A DNA stretch of 10,479 nt from Natrialbaceae archaeon Tc-Br11_E2g1 (GCA_001564255.1 LKNC01000076.1:1-10479), one strand, 5' to 3'; counted from the stretch's first letter, positions 1 to 6,452 are shown. Notes: generated from the sequence alone by a model not told the origin. Translations and numbers: made by a program.

Positions 1-672
1 GCCGGTCTTGTCGGCGTGGGTCATCGCGCCGCCGAGTTCCTCGTGGGTGACGTCTTCACCGGTGACGGTCTTGGTGACGCCGGGGCCGGTGATGTACATG
101 TGACTCGTGTCTTTCACCATGAAGATGAAGTCGGTGATCGACGGGGAGTACACCGCACCGCCGGCACACGGCCCCATGATCGAGGAGATCTGTGGGACGA
201 CGCCGCTCGCTTCCTCGTTGCGCCGGAAGATCTCGGTGAACCCGGCCAGGCTCTTGACCCCTTCCTGGATCCGCGCGCCCGCGGAGTCGTTCAAGCCGAC
301 GACGGGTGCGCCCATCTCCATGGCCATGTCCATGACCTTGCAGATCTTCTCTGCGAAGACCTCCCCGAGTGAGCCACCGAAGACGGTGAAGTCGTGTGCG
401 AAGACGAACGTCGTTCGACCGTTTACCTCCCCATAGCCCGTGACGACGCCGTCGCCCGGGATCTTCTTTTCTTCCATCCCGAACTGGCTCGTCTGGTGGG
501 TCCGGAGCTGGTCGAACTCGGTGAACGTCCCGTCATCGAGGAAGTAGTCGATCCGCTCGCGGGCGGTCATCTTCCCCTTCTCGTGTTGGCTCTCGATGCG
601 CTCTTCACCGCCGCCCTCGAGCGCCTCTTCGCGCATCGTCTCCAGTTCGTCGATTCGGTCTTCCATCGTCAT
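1..672 (-). CDS. pccB: Propionyl-CoA / acyl-CoA carboxylase, beta (carboxyltransferase) subunit, 5' part only
   Basis: Carboxyltransferase subunit of a biotin-dependent acyl-CoA carboxylase; in haloarchaea such enzymes convert propionyl-CoA to methylmalonyl-CoA in the cytoplasm. The reading frame is open from the ATG at 672 to the window edge, giving 224 residues of a family usually a little over 500 long, so the C-terminal half lies outside. Visible family motifs are [11 protein letters not shown] (residues 128-138), the oxyanion-forming stretch [11 protein letters not shown] (157-167), and [22 protein letters not shown] (184-205 region). The N-terminus is the usual helical segment with [17 protein letters not shown] (34-50). 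The start at 672 is favoured over the second Met at 666 because a GGAGGG Shine-Dalgarno (680-685) sits 7 bases before it. The residues that set acyl-chain choice are in the missing half, so propionyl versus acetyl or methylmalonyl specificity is inferred from family similarity. Confidence 0.9.
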   Translation of the reverse strand, partial: MTMEDRIDELETMREEALEGGGEERIESQHEKGKMTARERIDYFLDDGTFTEFDQLRTHQTSQFGMEEKKIPGDGVVTGYGEVNGRTTFVFAHDFTVFGGSLGEVFAEKICKVMDMAMEMGAPVVGLNDSAGARIQEGVKSLAGFTEIFRRNEEASGVVPQISSIMGPCAGGAVYSPSITDFIFMVKDTSHMYITGPGVTKTVTGEDVTHEELGGAMTHADKTG

Positions 673-679
673 AGCTGGG

Positions 680-685
680 CCCTCC
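680..685 (-). promoter_or_regulatory. Shine-Dalgarno site of the carboxylase gene
   Basis: On the minus strand GGAGGG lies 7 bases before the ATG at 672 and 13 bases before the alternative ATG at 666. This spacing decides the start. It implies a leadered mRNA, unlike most other genes here, which look leaderless. Confidence 0.6.
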
Positions 686-721
686 GGTGAGCAGTCATTG
701 TCCGGTGAAACGAGTAGGGGC

Positions 722-751
722 ACAAAAAACGTTCTGCAACGGTACAACCGT
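722..751 (-). promoter_or_regulatory. Possible promoter with 13-bp inverted repeat upstream of the carboxylase gene
   Basis: Reading the minus strand, an inverted repeat ACGGT-TGT-ACCGT (739-751) is followed by a T-rich stretch (722-729). A start of transcription about 25 bases on, near 698, would give a leader of roughly 25 nt that includes the Shine-Dalgarno site. The inverted repeat sits where a BRE or an operator would be. This is inferred from spacing alone. The stronger TATA-like word at 858-868 is an alternative. Confidence 0.3.
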
Positions 752-857
752 CATCACGGGTCGAGCGTCCACTCGCGACGGTCGTCGTTGGCCCCGTTTC
801 CCCGTCATCCGTTCGCTGTTACCCGCTGACAGGTATCGATCCAGTGACGAATTACCG

Positions 858-868
858 TTATAAATACA
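858..868. promoter_or_regulatory. TATA-like box in the divergent spacer
   Basis: GTTATAAATAC is the clearest TATA-like word in the 309-base spacer 673-981 and reads as TATA-like on both strands. Towards the plus gene it would give a leader of about 90 nt. Towards the carboxylase it would give about 165 nt. A closer T-rich word, ACGTTTTCACC at about 949-959, is at the right distance for a leaderless mRNA of the gene starting at 982. Apart from these and the inverted repeat at 739-751, I see no gene in the spacer. Confidence 0.35.
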
Positions 869-981
869 CATCTTACACTTATCGGCCGACACGGGACGGA
901 CCCAGACCGGAGCCCAGTCGACTCACGACGAAGTCCCCCCGAGCCCGAACGTTTTCACCCCGTGAGGACCCACACCCGGAT

Positions 982-1506
982 ATGTACGCCCTCGTCGGCT
1001 GCAGTGAGTGTTCGAACCTCTGGATCATCGAGGGGCGCTCGGAGACGACACAGTGTCCCCGGTGTGGCTCCCGACGGAAATACGAACGCCGAAAGAAGTT
1101 CGTCGAGACCGACGACGCCGACCACGCACGCGAGGTCCGCGCGTCGATGCTCGCCAACCGCCAGGGGGAAGGCGACGCCTTCGCCGAGGTCGCCCACTAC
1201 GCAGACCTCGAGTCACAGGTCGAAGACGGCGTCGTAGACGACGCCGAGTACCTCGAGGCCAGCGGGCTAGACGTCGGGAACGTCGAGGCCGCGGGCGAGC
1301 GTGACCCGCGTGGCCCCTCCCGGAGCGGGAGCAAAACGGAGATCGTCGAACGCGCACTCGAAGACCTCGAGGAACCCACCGAAGAGGAGGTGATCGCGTA
1401 CGCGGGCGAGCGTGGGGTCTCCGCCGAGTACGTCGAACGCGCACTCGAGAAACTCCTCCGGAGTGGCGAGGTGAGCGAGAGCCGTGGTCGGTATCGGCGG
1501 CTCTGA
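982..1506 (+). CDS. Zinc-ribbon / winged-helix protein (haloarchaeal DUF5817-like)
   Basis: A 174-residue haloarchaeal protein of a conserved but uncharacterised family; I recognise the N-terminus as DUF5817-like. A zinc ribbon occupies about residues 1-40, with ligands C7, C10, C25 and C28 (CSEC...CPRC). A conserved charged segment follows, with DADHAREVRASMLANRQGEG (45-64). An acidic linker leads to a C-terminal domain at about 115-174 whose helices and final SGEVSESRGRYRRL look like a winged helix-turn-helix (KTEIVERALEDL, PTEEEVIAYAGERG, SAEYVERALEKLLRSG). Zinc ribbon plus winged helix suggests nucleic-acid binding, perhaps transcription or replication; that is inference. The frame is open upstream to 844, but the family N-terminus begins at the ATG at 982, preceded by a T-rich box at promoter distance. 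The membrane-protein gene starts 55 bases downstream. Confidence 0.85.
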   Translation: MYALVGCSECSNLWIIEGRSETTQCPRCGSRRKYERRKKFVETDDADHAREVRASMLANRQGEGDAFAEVAHYADLESQVEDGVVDDAEYLEASGLDVGNVEAAGERDPRGPSRSGSKTEIVERALEDLEEPTEEEVIAYAGERGVSAEYVERALEKLLRSGEVSESRGRYRRL

Positions 1507-1561
1507 GAACGTCGGGGGTCGGAACGCCAGTCCTTTGATCGGTCCCGACCAAGGGGGGACG

Positions 1562-1921
1562 ATGACCGAACTGGTCGACGTTCAGGCGACGACGATCCAC
1601 GCCGGGATGGTTCTCGCGATCCTCGTGTTCGCTTACGGGACGATCGTGAGCCCGTCGATTCTCGGCGTCGAGACGACGACCGTCGCGTCGTGGGTCTTCG
1701 CCGCGACGTTCGCCGCCATCGCGGTCCTCCACGGTGCCTATGGCCGGACCGACCTGGCGCTCGCCTTCGGGGGTGCCGCCGTCGGCTGGGGATCTCTCCT
1801 GGTCGGCTCGAGTCCGCTCGCGGTCACCGCGGGCTTGCTGGCACTCGTCGTCTGTGGGTCCTACATCGCGGTCGTGATGATCCGGGAACGAAACGACTCC
1901 GGAGTCGCCGTCGCCGAATAA
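1562..1921 (+). CDS. Small four-helix membrane protein, function unknown
   Basis: A 119-residue integral membrane protein with four hydrophobic segments at about residues 13-35, 40-59, 65-82 and 85-107. It has a short polar N-terminus and a charged C-terminal tail beginning IRERND. I see no catalytic motif and no signal peptide distinct from the first helix, and cannot assign a function. The start at 1562 is chosen over upstream in-frame ATGs (from 1484) because those overlap the preceding gene. A G-run (1553-1558) lies just before it, and the hydrophobic pattern begins soon after. TTTGATC (1533-1539) is at about -26, a weak promoter candidate, so it may be transcribed alone or with the zinc-ribbon gene 55 bases upstream. 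Codon use is typical of the region. Confidence 0.75.
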   Translation: MTELVDVQATTIHAGMVLAILVFAYGTIVSPSILGVETTTVASWVFAATFAAIAVLHGAYGRTDLALAFGGAAVGWGSLLVGSSPLAVTAGLLALVVCGSYIAVVMIRERNDSGVAVAE

Positions 1922-1936
1922 GCGGTTGGTCACGAG

Positions 1937-1952
1937 ACGGCTCTTCGGCCGT
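1937..1952 (+). terminator. Weak hairpin after the small membrane-protein gene
   Basis: ACGGC and GCCGT pair around a 6-base loop 15 bases after the stop codon, but no T-run follows directly. A T-rich stretch, TACTTTTG (about 2033-2040), further downstream could be the true archaeal termination site. The rest of the 139-base spacer to the HMG-CoA reductase stop codon shows nothing else. Confidence 0.2.
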
Positions 1953-2060
1953 ATCGGAGACGAGCTGGCGGTTCGGATCGTCTTCGATCTATGTCCATCC
2001 CGTCGGCGTGGTCCGGACAGTCACGGTTTACGTACTTTTGTCCGGTGGTATCAGTCGGCG

Positions 2061-3287
2061 TCAACGACCTAACTCCTCGTGGGCGCTCGCGAGGTGCCGG
2101 GAGGACAGCGCCGCGAGCAAAGAGAGTTCCCCGGCGAGTGCACCCACGGCGATTACTTCCGCGAGCGCGTCGGCGTTTGCCCCCGCGGGGTCGCCGCCGC
2201 CACGCAGGCCCATGACCTCGAGGGCTTCCGCCTGGGTGGGCAACTTCGTACCGCCGCCGACGGTGCCGACCTCGAGGGAAGCGAGCGAGACGGAGGCGTA
2301 GAGATCGGTGGCCCTATCTTCTCCCTCTCGAGTGTCCATCGTCGTGATCGCGTTCGCCCCCTCGACGACCTGGGCTTCGTCCTGGCCGGTCGCGAGGAAG
2401 GCCGCGCCGACGACGTTCGCCGCGTGGGCGTTAAAGCCCAAGCTGCCTGCTTTCGCGCTGCCGATCAGGTTCTTTCGGGTGTTTGCCTCGGCGATCCCCT
2501 CCGCGGTGGTGTGCAGGCGCTCCTCGACGATCTCGCCGGGGATGACGACGTCCGCGGTCACCGAACGGCCACGGCCCTCGACGGCGTTTACCGCCGCGGG
2601 CTTTTTGTCCGAACAGAGGTTCCCCGAGAGCGCGACCAGCGAGGCAGGGGTCTCCTCTTCGACGACGTCACAGGCCGCACCCGTCGCGATGGTTGCCATG
2701 TTCATCCCCATCGCGTCTTTGGTGTCGTAGGCGAATCGCAGGTAGACCGAATCCCCGACGACGTACGGCTCGACGCCGAGCAGTTCGCCGTGGCTCGTCG
2801 TCGACTCGGCGGCCTCACGCAGGGTCTCGAAGTTGTCCTCGACCCACTCGACAGTTTCGGCGGCCTCGGCGACGCCGTCGACGCGGAAGACGGGCGCGCG
2901 GGTCATCCCCGACTTGGTGACGCGGGCGGTCGCCCCGCCTGCGGAATCGATGACCGACAGGCCACGGTTGACGGAGGCAAGCAGGGCACCCTCGGTGGTT
3001 GCAAGCGGCAGGTAGTACTCGCCGTCGGCCGCGCCGCCGTCGATCCCGACCGGGCCACAGACCCCCATCGGGACCTGGGCCGCGCCGATCATGTTCTCGA
3101 TGTTCGCCTCCGCGTCGGCGGCGTCGAAACCGTACTCGCCGACGGTCTCGAGGTCGGCGTCGGTCTCGGCCTCGAGCAACAGCCGGCGCGCTTCGGCGGC
3201 GACGTCCGGTTCGGCGTGGTCCTCGAGTTCGTGCAATCGAAGGTCGTCCTCTCGGACGCGCTTGGCGAGGGTTTCGGCGTCTGTCAT
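2061..3287 (-). CDS. hmgA: 3-hydroxy-3-methylglutaryl-CoA reductase (class I, NADPH)
   Basis: Reduces HMG-CoA to mevalonate with two NADPH, the committed step of the mevalonate pathway that supplies archaeal ether lipids, carotenoids and quinones. The 408 residues match the soluble archaeal class I form, without the eukaryotic membrane domain. HMG-CoA contacts include ENMIGAAQVPMGVCGP (64-79). Expected catalytic residues are all present: Glu99 (TTEGALLAS), Lys228 (SDKKPAAVN), Asp303 (GQDEAQ) and His403 (LASAHEEL). The NADPH-binding DAMGMNM is at 191-197 and the glycine-rich GTVGGGTKLPTQ at 341-352. The protein ends shortly after the catalytic His, as in other archaeal forms. Start ATG at 3285-3287; a weak TATA-like word centred near 3315 fits a leaderless mRNA. 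This enzyme is the target of statins and of mevinolin selection in haloarchaeal genetics. The gene stands alone. Confidence 0.97.
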   Translation of the reverse strand: MTDAETLAKRVREDDLRLHELEDHAEPDVAAEARRLLLEAETDADLETVGEYGFDAADAEANIENMIGAAQVPMGVCGPVGIDGGAADGEYYLPLATTEGALLASVNRGLSVIDSAGGATARVTKSGMTRAPVFRVDGVAEAAETVEWVEDNFETLREAAESTTSHGELLGVEPYVVGDSVYLRFAYDTKDAMGMNMATIATGAACDVVEEETPASLVALSGNLCSDKKPAAVNAVEGRGRSVTADVVIPGEIVEERLHTTAEGIAEANTRKNLIGSAKAGSLGFNAHAANVVGAAFLATGQDEAQVVEGANAITTMDTREGEDRATDLYASVSLASLEVGTVGGGTKLPTQAEALEVMGLRGGGDPAGANADALAEVIAVGALAGELSLLAALSSRHLASAHEELGR

Positions 3288-3310
3288 GCCTTGTGGGTCA
3301 CAGCCACGGG

Positions 3311-3320
3311 TTCTAATGGT
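3311..3320 (-). promoter_or_regulatory. hmgA: Weak TATA-like element of the HMG-CoA reductase gene
   Basis: Minus-strand ACCATTAGAA is centred about 28 bases before the ATG at 3287. This would place the transcription start at or just before the start codon, as for leaderless haloarchaeal genes. The match to a TATA box is weak. Confidence 0.3.
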
Positions 3321-3487
3321 TGCTGATTCGCGCCATCGTGGTGGTGTCAGAACGGTTATCAGGAGGCATGACCACGATCGCCGACCTCTGATGGTAAACG
3401 TCTTCTCACGCTCACCCGCCGTCCTCGCGATGACCGCCGCCTCCCTCGAGGGCGTCTCCGGGGGCCACCCTATCGTGAGTCGGGATC
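3321..3487. other. Spacer upstream of hmgA, no convincing gene
   Basis: Together with the AT-rich island that follows, this forms a 293-base stretch between the HMG-CoA reductase gene and the zinc-ribbon microprotein. It contains AGGAGG (3361-3366), a 7-codon ORF starting at 3368, and a 37-codon ORF at 3391-3504 whose ATG overlaps the stop of the first. The Shine-Dalgarno is only one base from the first ATG, which is too close, and the second product resembles nothing I know. I leave them unannotated as genes. Confidence 0.4.
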
Positions 3488-3558
3488 ATATCATGCGATA
3501 TTAGTTCAATTAATTCTGTATGCATTCATAGATTTTTATAATAAGTGGGTTTATGTTC
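3488..3558 (+). promoter_or_regulatory. AT-rich promoter island of the zinc-ribbon microprotein gene
   Basis: A roughly 70-base AT-rich patch in GC-rich surroundings. It contains the inverted repeat ATATC-ATGC-GATAT (3488-3501), the palindrome AATTAATT (about 3508-3515), the inverted repeat TATG-CATT-CATA (3519-3530) and the TATA-like TTTTTATAATAAG (3533-3545). A second box, GGTTTATG (3548-3555), is centred about 29 bases before the ATG at 3581. The first box would give a leader of about 15 nt; the second a leaderless mRNA. The short inverted repeats could be operator sites; that is inference. Confidence 0.5.
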
Positions 3559-3580
3559 TCCGAACGCCCGACTCCTGTCG

Positions 3581-3703
3581 ATGGCAGCAACACACCGATC
3601 CGTATCGTACCACTGTAGTGACTGTGGCGGAACGCTCTCGCTCGAGGGCGGGTTCTGGCAGTGTCTCGACTGCGGCCACGTTCCCAACCACGGTGCGGAC
3701 TGA
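3581..3703 (+). CDS. Zinc-ribbon microprotein (40 aa)
   Basis: A 40-residue ORF coding for a single zinc ribbon. Its four ligands are C12 and C15 (HCSDCGG) and C28 and C31 (QCLDCGH), joined by a short TLSLEGGFW hairpin. The tail is VPNHGAD. This CxxCG...CxxCG layout is that of the one-domain zinc-finger microproteins common in haloarchaea, some of which affect stress response or biofilm formation. I cannot assign this one to a particular family. It is supported by four correctly spaced cysteines, an ATG at promoter distance from an AT-rich island, and a stop right after the domain. No Shine-Dalgarno is visible, consistent with a leaderless or short-leader mRNA. It is convergent with the exonuclease gene, 63 bases away. 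Confidence 0.8.
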   Translation: MAATHRSVSYHCSDCGGTLSLEGGFWQCLDCGHVPNHGAD

Positions 3704-3766
3704 CCAGGCGTCGGAGACACCACGGCAGGTTCCGAACACCGGCCCCACGCAGTATCCGCGACCGAT

Positions 3767-4522
3767 CTATTCGCTCCCGGTAACGACTGACTCGAAGACC
3801 TCCGTGTGAAGCCGGTCGGCGACCGTCTCCATCAGCGCCTCCAGGTTCGCCGTGTCCGCGCGGTTGTACTCGATCAGCGCCTCGAGTGCGCTCTCATCGC
3901 CGCGTTCGTACTCGTGCCAGAGGCGAACCGCGTCCCGTCCGGAGATGTCGGGCATGTCGCGGTCGATGCCGACCTCCCGTTCGATCGCTTTCAACCCGCC
4001 GTCGAGTCCGACCGTCCGGCACGGATACAGCAGGTCGACGTGTGGGGTCGTGACCTCGAGGTCATAACAGGTCTCGAGGAAAGGCACGTCGAACCGTTGG
4101 CCGTTGAACGTTACGAGCAGCGGGGCGTCCTCGAGTTCGGCCTCGAGTCGTCTGGCGGTCAGATCCCGGCCTCTGACGAACGTCGTCGTCTCGCCGCCCC
4201 GGTGGAGACTGACCGTCGTCACGTCGTGGCAACTCGCGTCGAGGCCGGTCGTCTCGATGTCCAGAAAGGCGGCCTCCTCGCGGGCGTTCTCGTAGAGCCG
4301 CCAGCGACTCGAGGCGGGCATCGTCCGCGCGAAGTATCCGAGGTTTCCGGCCTCGAGGCGGTCTCTGGCCTCGTCGATGAACGCCTCGATGCGGTCGCCG
4401 GTGGTGGGTCCGACGACGCTCCCGTCGAACTCATCCCAGTGGGTGATGCCATTGGCCCAGAGTTTCCGTTCGGTCTTCTCGCCGACCCCCCGAACCGGAA
4501 TGAAGCTGTTCTCGATTCGCAC
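3767..4522 (-). CDS. Helix-hairpin-helix / DEDDy 3'-5' exonuclease-like protein (RNase H-like, YprB type)
   Basis: A 251-residue predicted nuclease. Residues 5-35 (FIPVRGVGEKTERKLWANGI and on) form a helix-hairpin-helix-like DNA-binding motif. The rest is a DEDD-family RNase H-like fold, with ExoI FLDIETTGLD (Asp88, Glu90), ExoII VTFNGQRFDVPFL (Asp145) and ExoIII EYNRADTANL (Tyr219, Asp223). The Tyr four residues before the last Asp marks the DEDDy subtype. All four acidic metal ligands are present, so it is probably active. Family members cleave DNA or RNA 3' to 5'; substrate and role (repair, RNA trimming) cannot be read from the sequence. The start ATG at 4522 lies about 25-30 bases after a T-rich promoter-like word. 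It is 53 bases downstream of the acidic membrane-protein gene on the same strand, so co-transcription is possible. Confidence 0.85.
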   Translation of the reverse strand: MRIENSFIPVRGVGEKTERKLWANGITHWDEFDGSVVGPTTGDRIEAFIDEARDRLEAGNLGYFARTMPASSRWRLYENAREEAAFLDIETTGLDASCHDVTTVSLHRGGETTTFVRGRDLTARRLEAELEDAPLLVTFNGQRFDVPFLETCYDLEVTTPHVDLLYPCRTVGLDGGLKAIEREVGIDRDMPDISGRDAVRLWHEYERGDESALEALIEYNRADTANLEALMETVADRLHTEVFESVVTGSE

Positions 4523-4546
4523 GTTCGCTCGAGGGCGTCCCCGGAA

Positions 4547-4556
4547 GAAAAACGCT
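4547..4556 (-). promoter_or_regulatory. Possible promoter of the exonuclease gene
   Basis: Minus-strand GCGTTTTTC lies 25-34 bases before the ATG at 4522, in the 53-base gap after the upstream stop codon. The T-run could equally act as a terminator for the upstream acidic protein gene, which ends at 4576. The two functions cannot be told apart here. Confidence 0.3.
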
Positions 4557-4575
4557 TGGATCCGCCCGTCGACAG

Positions 4576-6315
4576 TCAGTCGCTGCTGTCGGAGAGATAC
4601 AACGTCCGGTCGATAACGGTGACAGCGGCTTCACCCCAGTGGGTGATCGCGTTCCCGTCCGGATCGGGGATTTCGATGACGATCGAGTGGGGGTTTATGC
4701 TCACGTCGGCGTCGGGCGTCCCGTCCCGATCGTTGAGACTCTGCATCTGGTAGCGCAACAGCCGTTTCTCCGAGTCACTTACCTCGATGGTCTCCGGATC
4801 GAACTCGAAGACGAGTGTCGCGAGGTCGTCGTCGGCTTCGGCTCTCACGTCGAAGTTGTGACTCGAAAACGAGAGCGTCGGGGCGTCCTCGTTCATCGTA
4901 TCGACGGCCTCGTCGACGCTGATCCGCTCGCCCTCGCCGATACCGGCCTCGAAGTGTCCGATGTCCTGGAAGTCGAAGCTGGCAGCGTCCTCGAGGTCCT
5001 CCTCGTCGGCTTCGTCGTCTGTTTCGGCTTCGTCGGCTGTTTCGGCTTCGTCGGCTTCGTCGGCTTCGTCGGCTGTTTCGGCTTCGTCGGCTGTTTCGGC
5101 CTCGAGGTCCTCACCCTCTTCTTTTTCGGGCGTATCAATCTCTGCTTCGTCGAACGAGAGGACGTCTTCTTCGTCGTCAGCGTCCTCGTTCTCGTCGGTG
5201 TCAGCGTCCTCGTTCTCGCCGACGTCTTCGTCTTCGTCGGCGTCTTCCATAGCTTCCGCCACGTCGGCGTCTTCCTCGCTGTCACCCTCGACACCCTCTT
5301 CGGGGTCGACTTCCTCGTCGCCGTCGACGCCCTCATCGGAACCGTCACCATCGCCGTCGACGTCGGTTTCGTCCTCGAGGCCGGCTTGGCCGCCGTCACC
5401 GCCGTCGTCGTCACCGTCGTCACCGCTTTCACCATCGCTCGCATCGTCGTCATCCTCGTCGTCCTCGTCGTCGTCAGCCTCGTCGTCGTCATCTGTCTCA
5501 CCGATATCCGAACCCGCCGGGCCGGCGACGATCGGTTCCTCCTGGGGCTCCTCCGAGGGGGGTTCGAGTTCGCCCGCGATCTCGGGACTCGCCTCGGCGA
5601 TCGCCTCCCGGTCGAGCTCCATGGCGTACCACGCCGTCTCGTCCGGCGAGGTGATAAACCGGCCACGGTTGATCGACGCACGCGGGTGTTCGTCCGCCTC
5701 CGACTCCTCTTCGTCCGGTAACTCTTCGTCGAACTCCTCCGTTGGTTCCTCGTGGTCCTCGAGGTCCGCGCGTTCTGTCTCCGCTGGCTCGGCCTCGAGG
5801 TCTGCGTCCGGTTCCCCGAGGTCCTCTTCTGGCTCCGTGGACTCGGTATCGTCCGGTTCGTCCGCTGGCTCGTCCTCGAGGCCGGTTTCGTCGGTTGTCT
5901 CTGCTGTCCGCTGTGGGTCGGCGGTCGGTTGGGGCTCTACGTGCTGGTTCGTTCCCGGGTCCTGTACCTGTTGGACGCCCTGGCTCCCTCGGGGGTGGGG
6001 ACCTTGCTGGACTCCCTGTGTCCCCTGTGGGGTCGGTTGTCCGCCGCCGGGTTGCTGGCGGACCCCTCCGCTACCGGCGACCATTCCAGCAGTATCGACC
6101 GAACGTGTAACGTCTTTGAGACCGTCGTCCAGTGAGTAGCTGATGTCCCTGAGGTCGTCGTCCAGATTGTCGTCCAACCTATCGATCTTGTCACCAACGC
6201 TTCGGACCGCGAGTGCGATATCCCATAACACGACGACGGCGAAAAAGAGGAGCGCGAGGAACGTCGTGATGGCAATCCCGGCCAGAAGCTCTACAGTGAC
6301 TACCTGATCCACCAT
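4576..6315 (-). CDS. Membrane-anchored, highly acidic repeat protein, function unknown
   Basis: A 579-residue protein I do not recognise. One strong transmembrane helix lies at about residues 8-36, with no signal-peptidase or lipobox site evident. Next come a heptad-like amphipathic segment (38-75, VGDKIDRLDDNLDDDLRDI) and a Gln/Gly/Pro-rich linker (80-132). Very long Asp/Glu-rich tracts occupy 131-210 and 245-440. A non-acidic island at 212-243 (ASINRGRFITSPDETAWYAM and on) and a C-terminal region at 445-579 of normal composition look folded. The last part (NPHSIVIEIPDPDGNAITHWGEAAV) resembles a beta-sandwich or sheet. The repeat 401-434 is built from ETADEA units. The positive charge pattern does not fix which side the tail faces. 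The start at 6315 is set by the helix and by a TATA-like box at 6347-6356. Long open frames on the opposite strand are side effects of its biased composition. Confidence 0.8.
   Translation of the reverse strand: MVDQVVTVELLAGIAITTFLALLFFAVVVLWDIALAVRSVGDKIDRLDDNLDDDLRDISYSLDDGLKDVTRSVDTAGMVAGSGGVRQQPGGGQPTPQGTQGVQQGPHPRGSQGVQQVQDPGTNQHVEPQPTADPQRTAETTDETGLEDEPADEPDDTESTEPEEDLGEPDADLEAEPAETERADLEDHEEPTEEFDEELPDEEESEADEHPRASINRGRFITSPDETAWYAMELDREAIAEASPEIAGELEPPSEEPQEEPIVAGPAGSDIGETDDDDEADDDEDDEDDDDASDGESGDDGDDDGGDGGQAGLEDETDVDGDGDGSDEGVDGDEEVDPEEGVEGDSEEDADVAEAMEDADEDEDVGENEDADTDENEDADDEEDVLSFDEAEIDTPEKEEGEDLEAETADEAETADEADEADEAETADEAETDDEADEEDLEDAASFDFQDIGHFEAGIGEGERISVDEAVDTMNEDAPTLSFSSHNFDVRAEADDDLATLVFEFDPETIEVSDSEKRLLRYQMQSLNDRDGTPDADVSINPHSIVIEIPDPDGNAITHWGEAAVTVIDRTLYLSDSSD
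5005..5100. repeat. 18-bp minisatellite with 9-bp sub-units inside the acidic protein gene
   Basis: The 18-bp unit TTCGGCTTCGTCGGCTGT is perfect at 5023-5040 and 5077-5094. Between them, 5041-5076 is the same unit expanded by two extra 9-bp TTCGTCGGC sub-units. A degraded copy lies at 5005-5022 and a partial one follows at 5095-5100. It encodes ETADEA hexapeptides and DEA tripeptides. Near-identical DNA, not just protein, implies recent expansion by slippage or unequal recombination. Confidence 0.9.
5176..5218. repeat. 24-bp direct repeat in the acidic protein gene
   Basis: GTCAGCGTCCTCGTTCTCG occurs at 5176-5194 and again at 5200-5218, a period of 24 bp encoding the octapeptide phase ENEDADTD/ENEDADDE. 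It is a second, separate repeat expansion in the same acidic region. Confidence 0.85.
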
Positions 6316-6346
6316 ATCTGTCGCTCTTTTTTCCGATAGTTCGGTC

Positions 6347-6356
6347 GGTATTTAGG
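6347..6356 (-). promoter_or_regulatory. TATA-like box of the acidic protein gene
   Basis: Minus-strand CCTAAATACC lies 32-41 bases before the ATG at 6315. The predicted transcript start is near 6323, giving a leader of a few bases without a Shine-Dalgarno site. Confidence 0.45.
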
Positions 6357-6452
6357 TGTTGTGGCGGACAGTCGAGACGACCGAACGCAACCCAGAGCGT
6401 GCGTCCGGCCGAACCGGTTCGCCTCCGACGGGCTGTCCTGGCTGTGCCCGCG

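Noticed and set aside
695..892. 65-codon minus-strand ORF in the spacer upstream of the carboxylase
   Set aside because: No recognisable domain. It contains the promoter elements of the carboxylase and has scattered codon use.
844..981. Upstream extension of the zinc-ribbon protein by 46 codons
   Set aside because: The extension has non-acidic, Arg/Thr/Pro-rich composition and starts in the promoter region. The family N-terminus begins at the ATG at 982.
1025..1933. 302-codon Arg-rich minus-strand frame across the zinc-ribbon and membrane-protein genes
   Set aside because: Its product is a typical Arg-rich antisense translation, and it spans two well-supported genes and their spacer.
2079..3326. 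415-codon plus-strand frame opposite HMG-CoA reductase
   Set aside because: The minus-strand product has every catalytic motif of HMG-CoA reductase. The antisense frame is a by-product of GC-rich third positions.
5005..5100. Repeats considered as a CRISPR array
   Set aside because: Units are contiguous 18/9-bp in-frame coding repeats with no spacers.
4639..6139. Long plus-strand open frames (including a 392-codon Ser-rich and a 360-codon Val/Phe-rich frame) opposite the acidic protein gene
   Set aside because: They are antisense to Asp/Glu-rich codons, which lack stop codons when read backwards. The products are low-complexity, with no domain or start signal.
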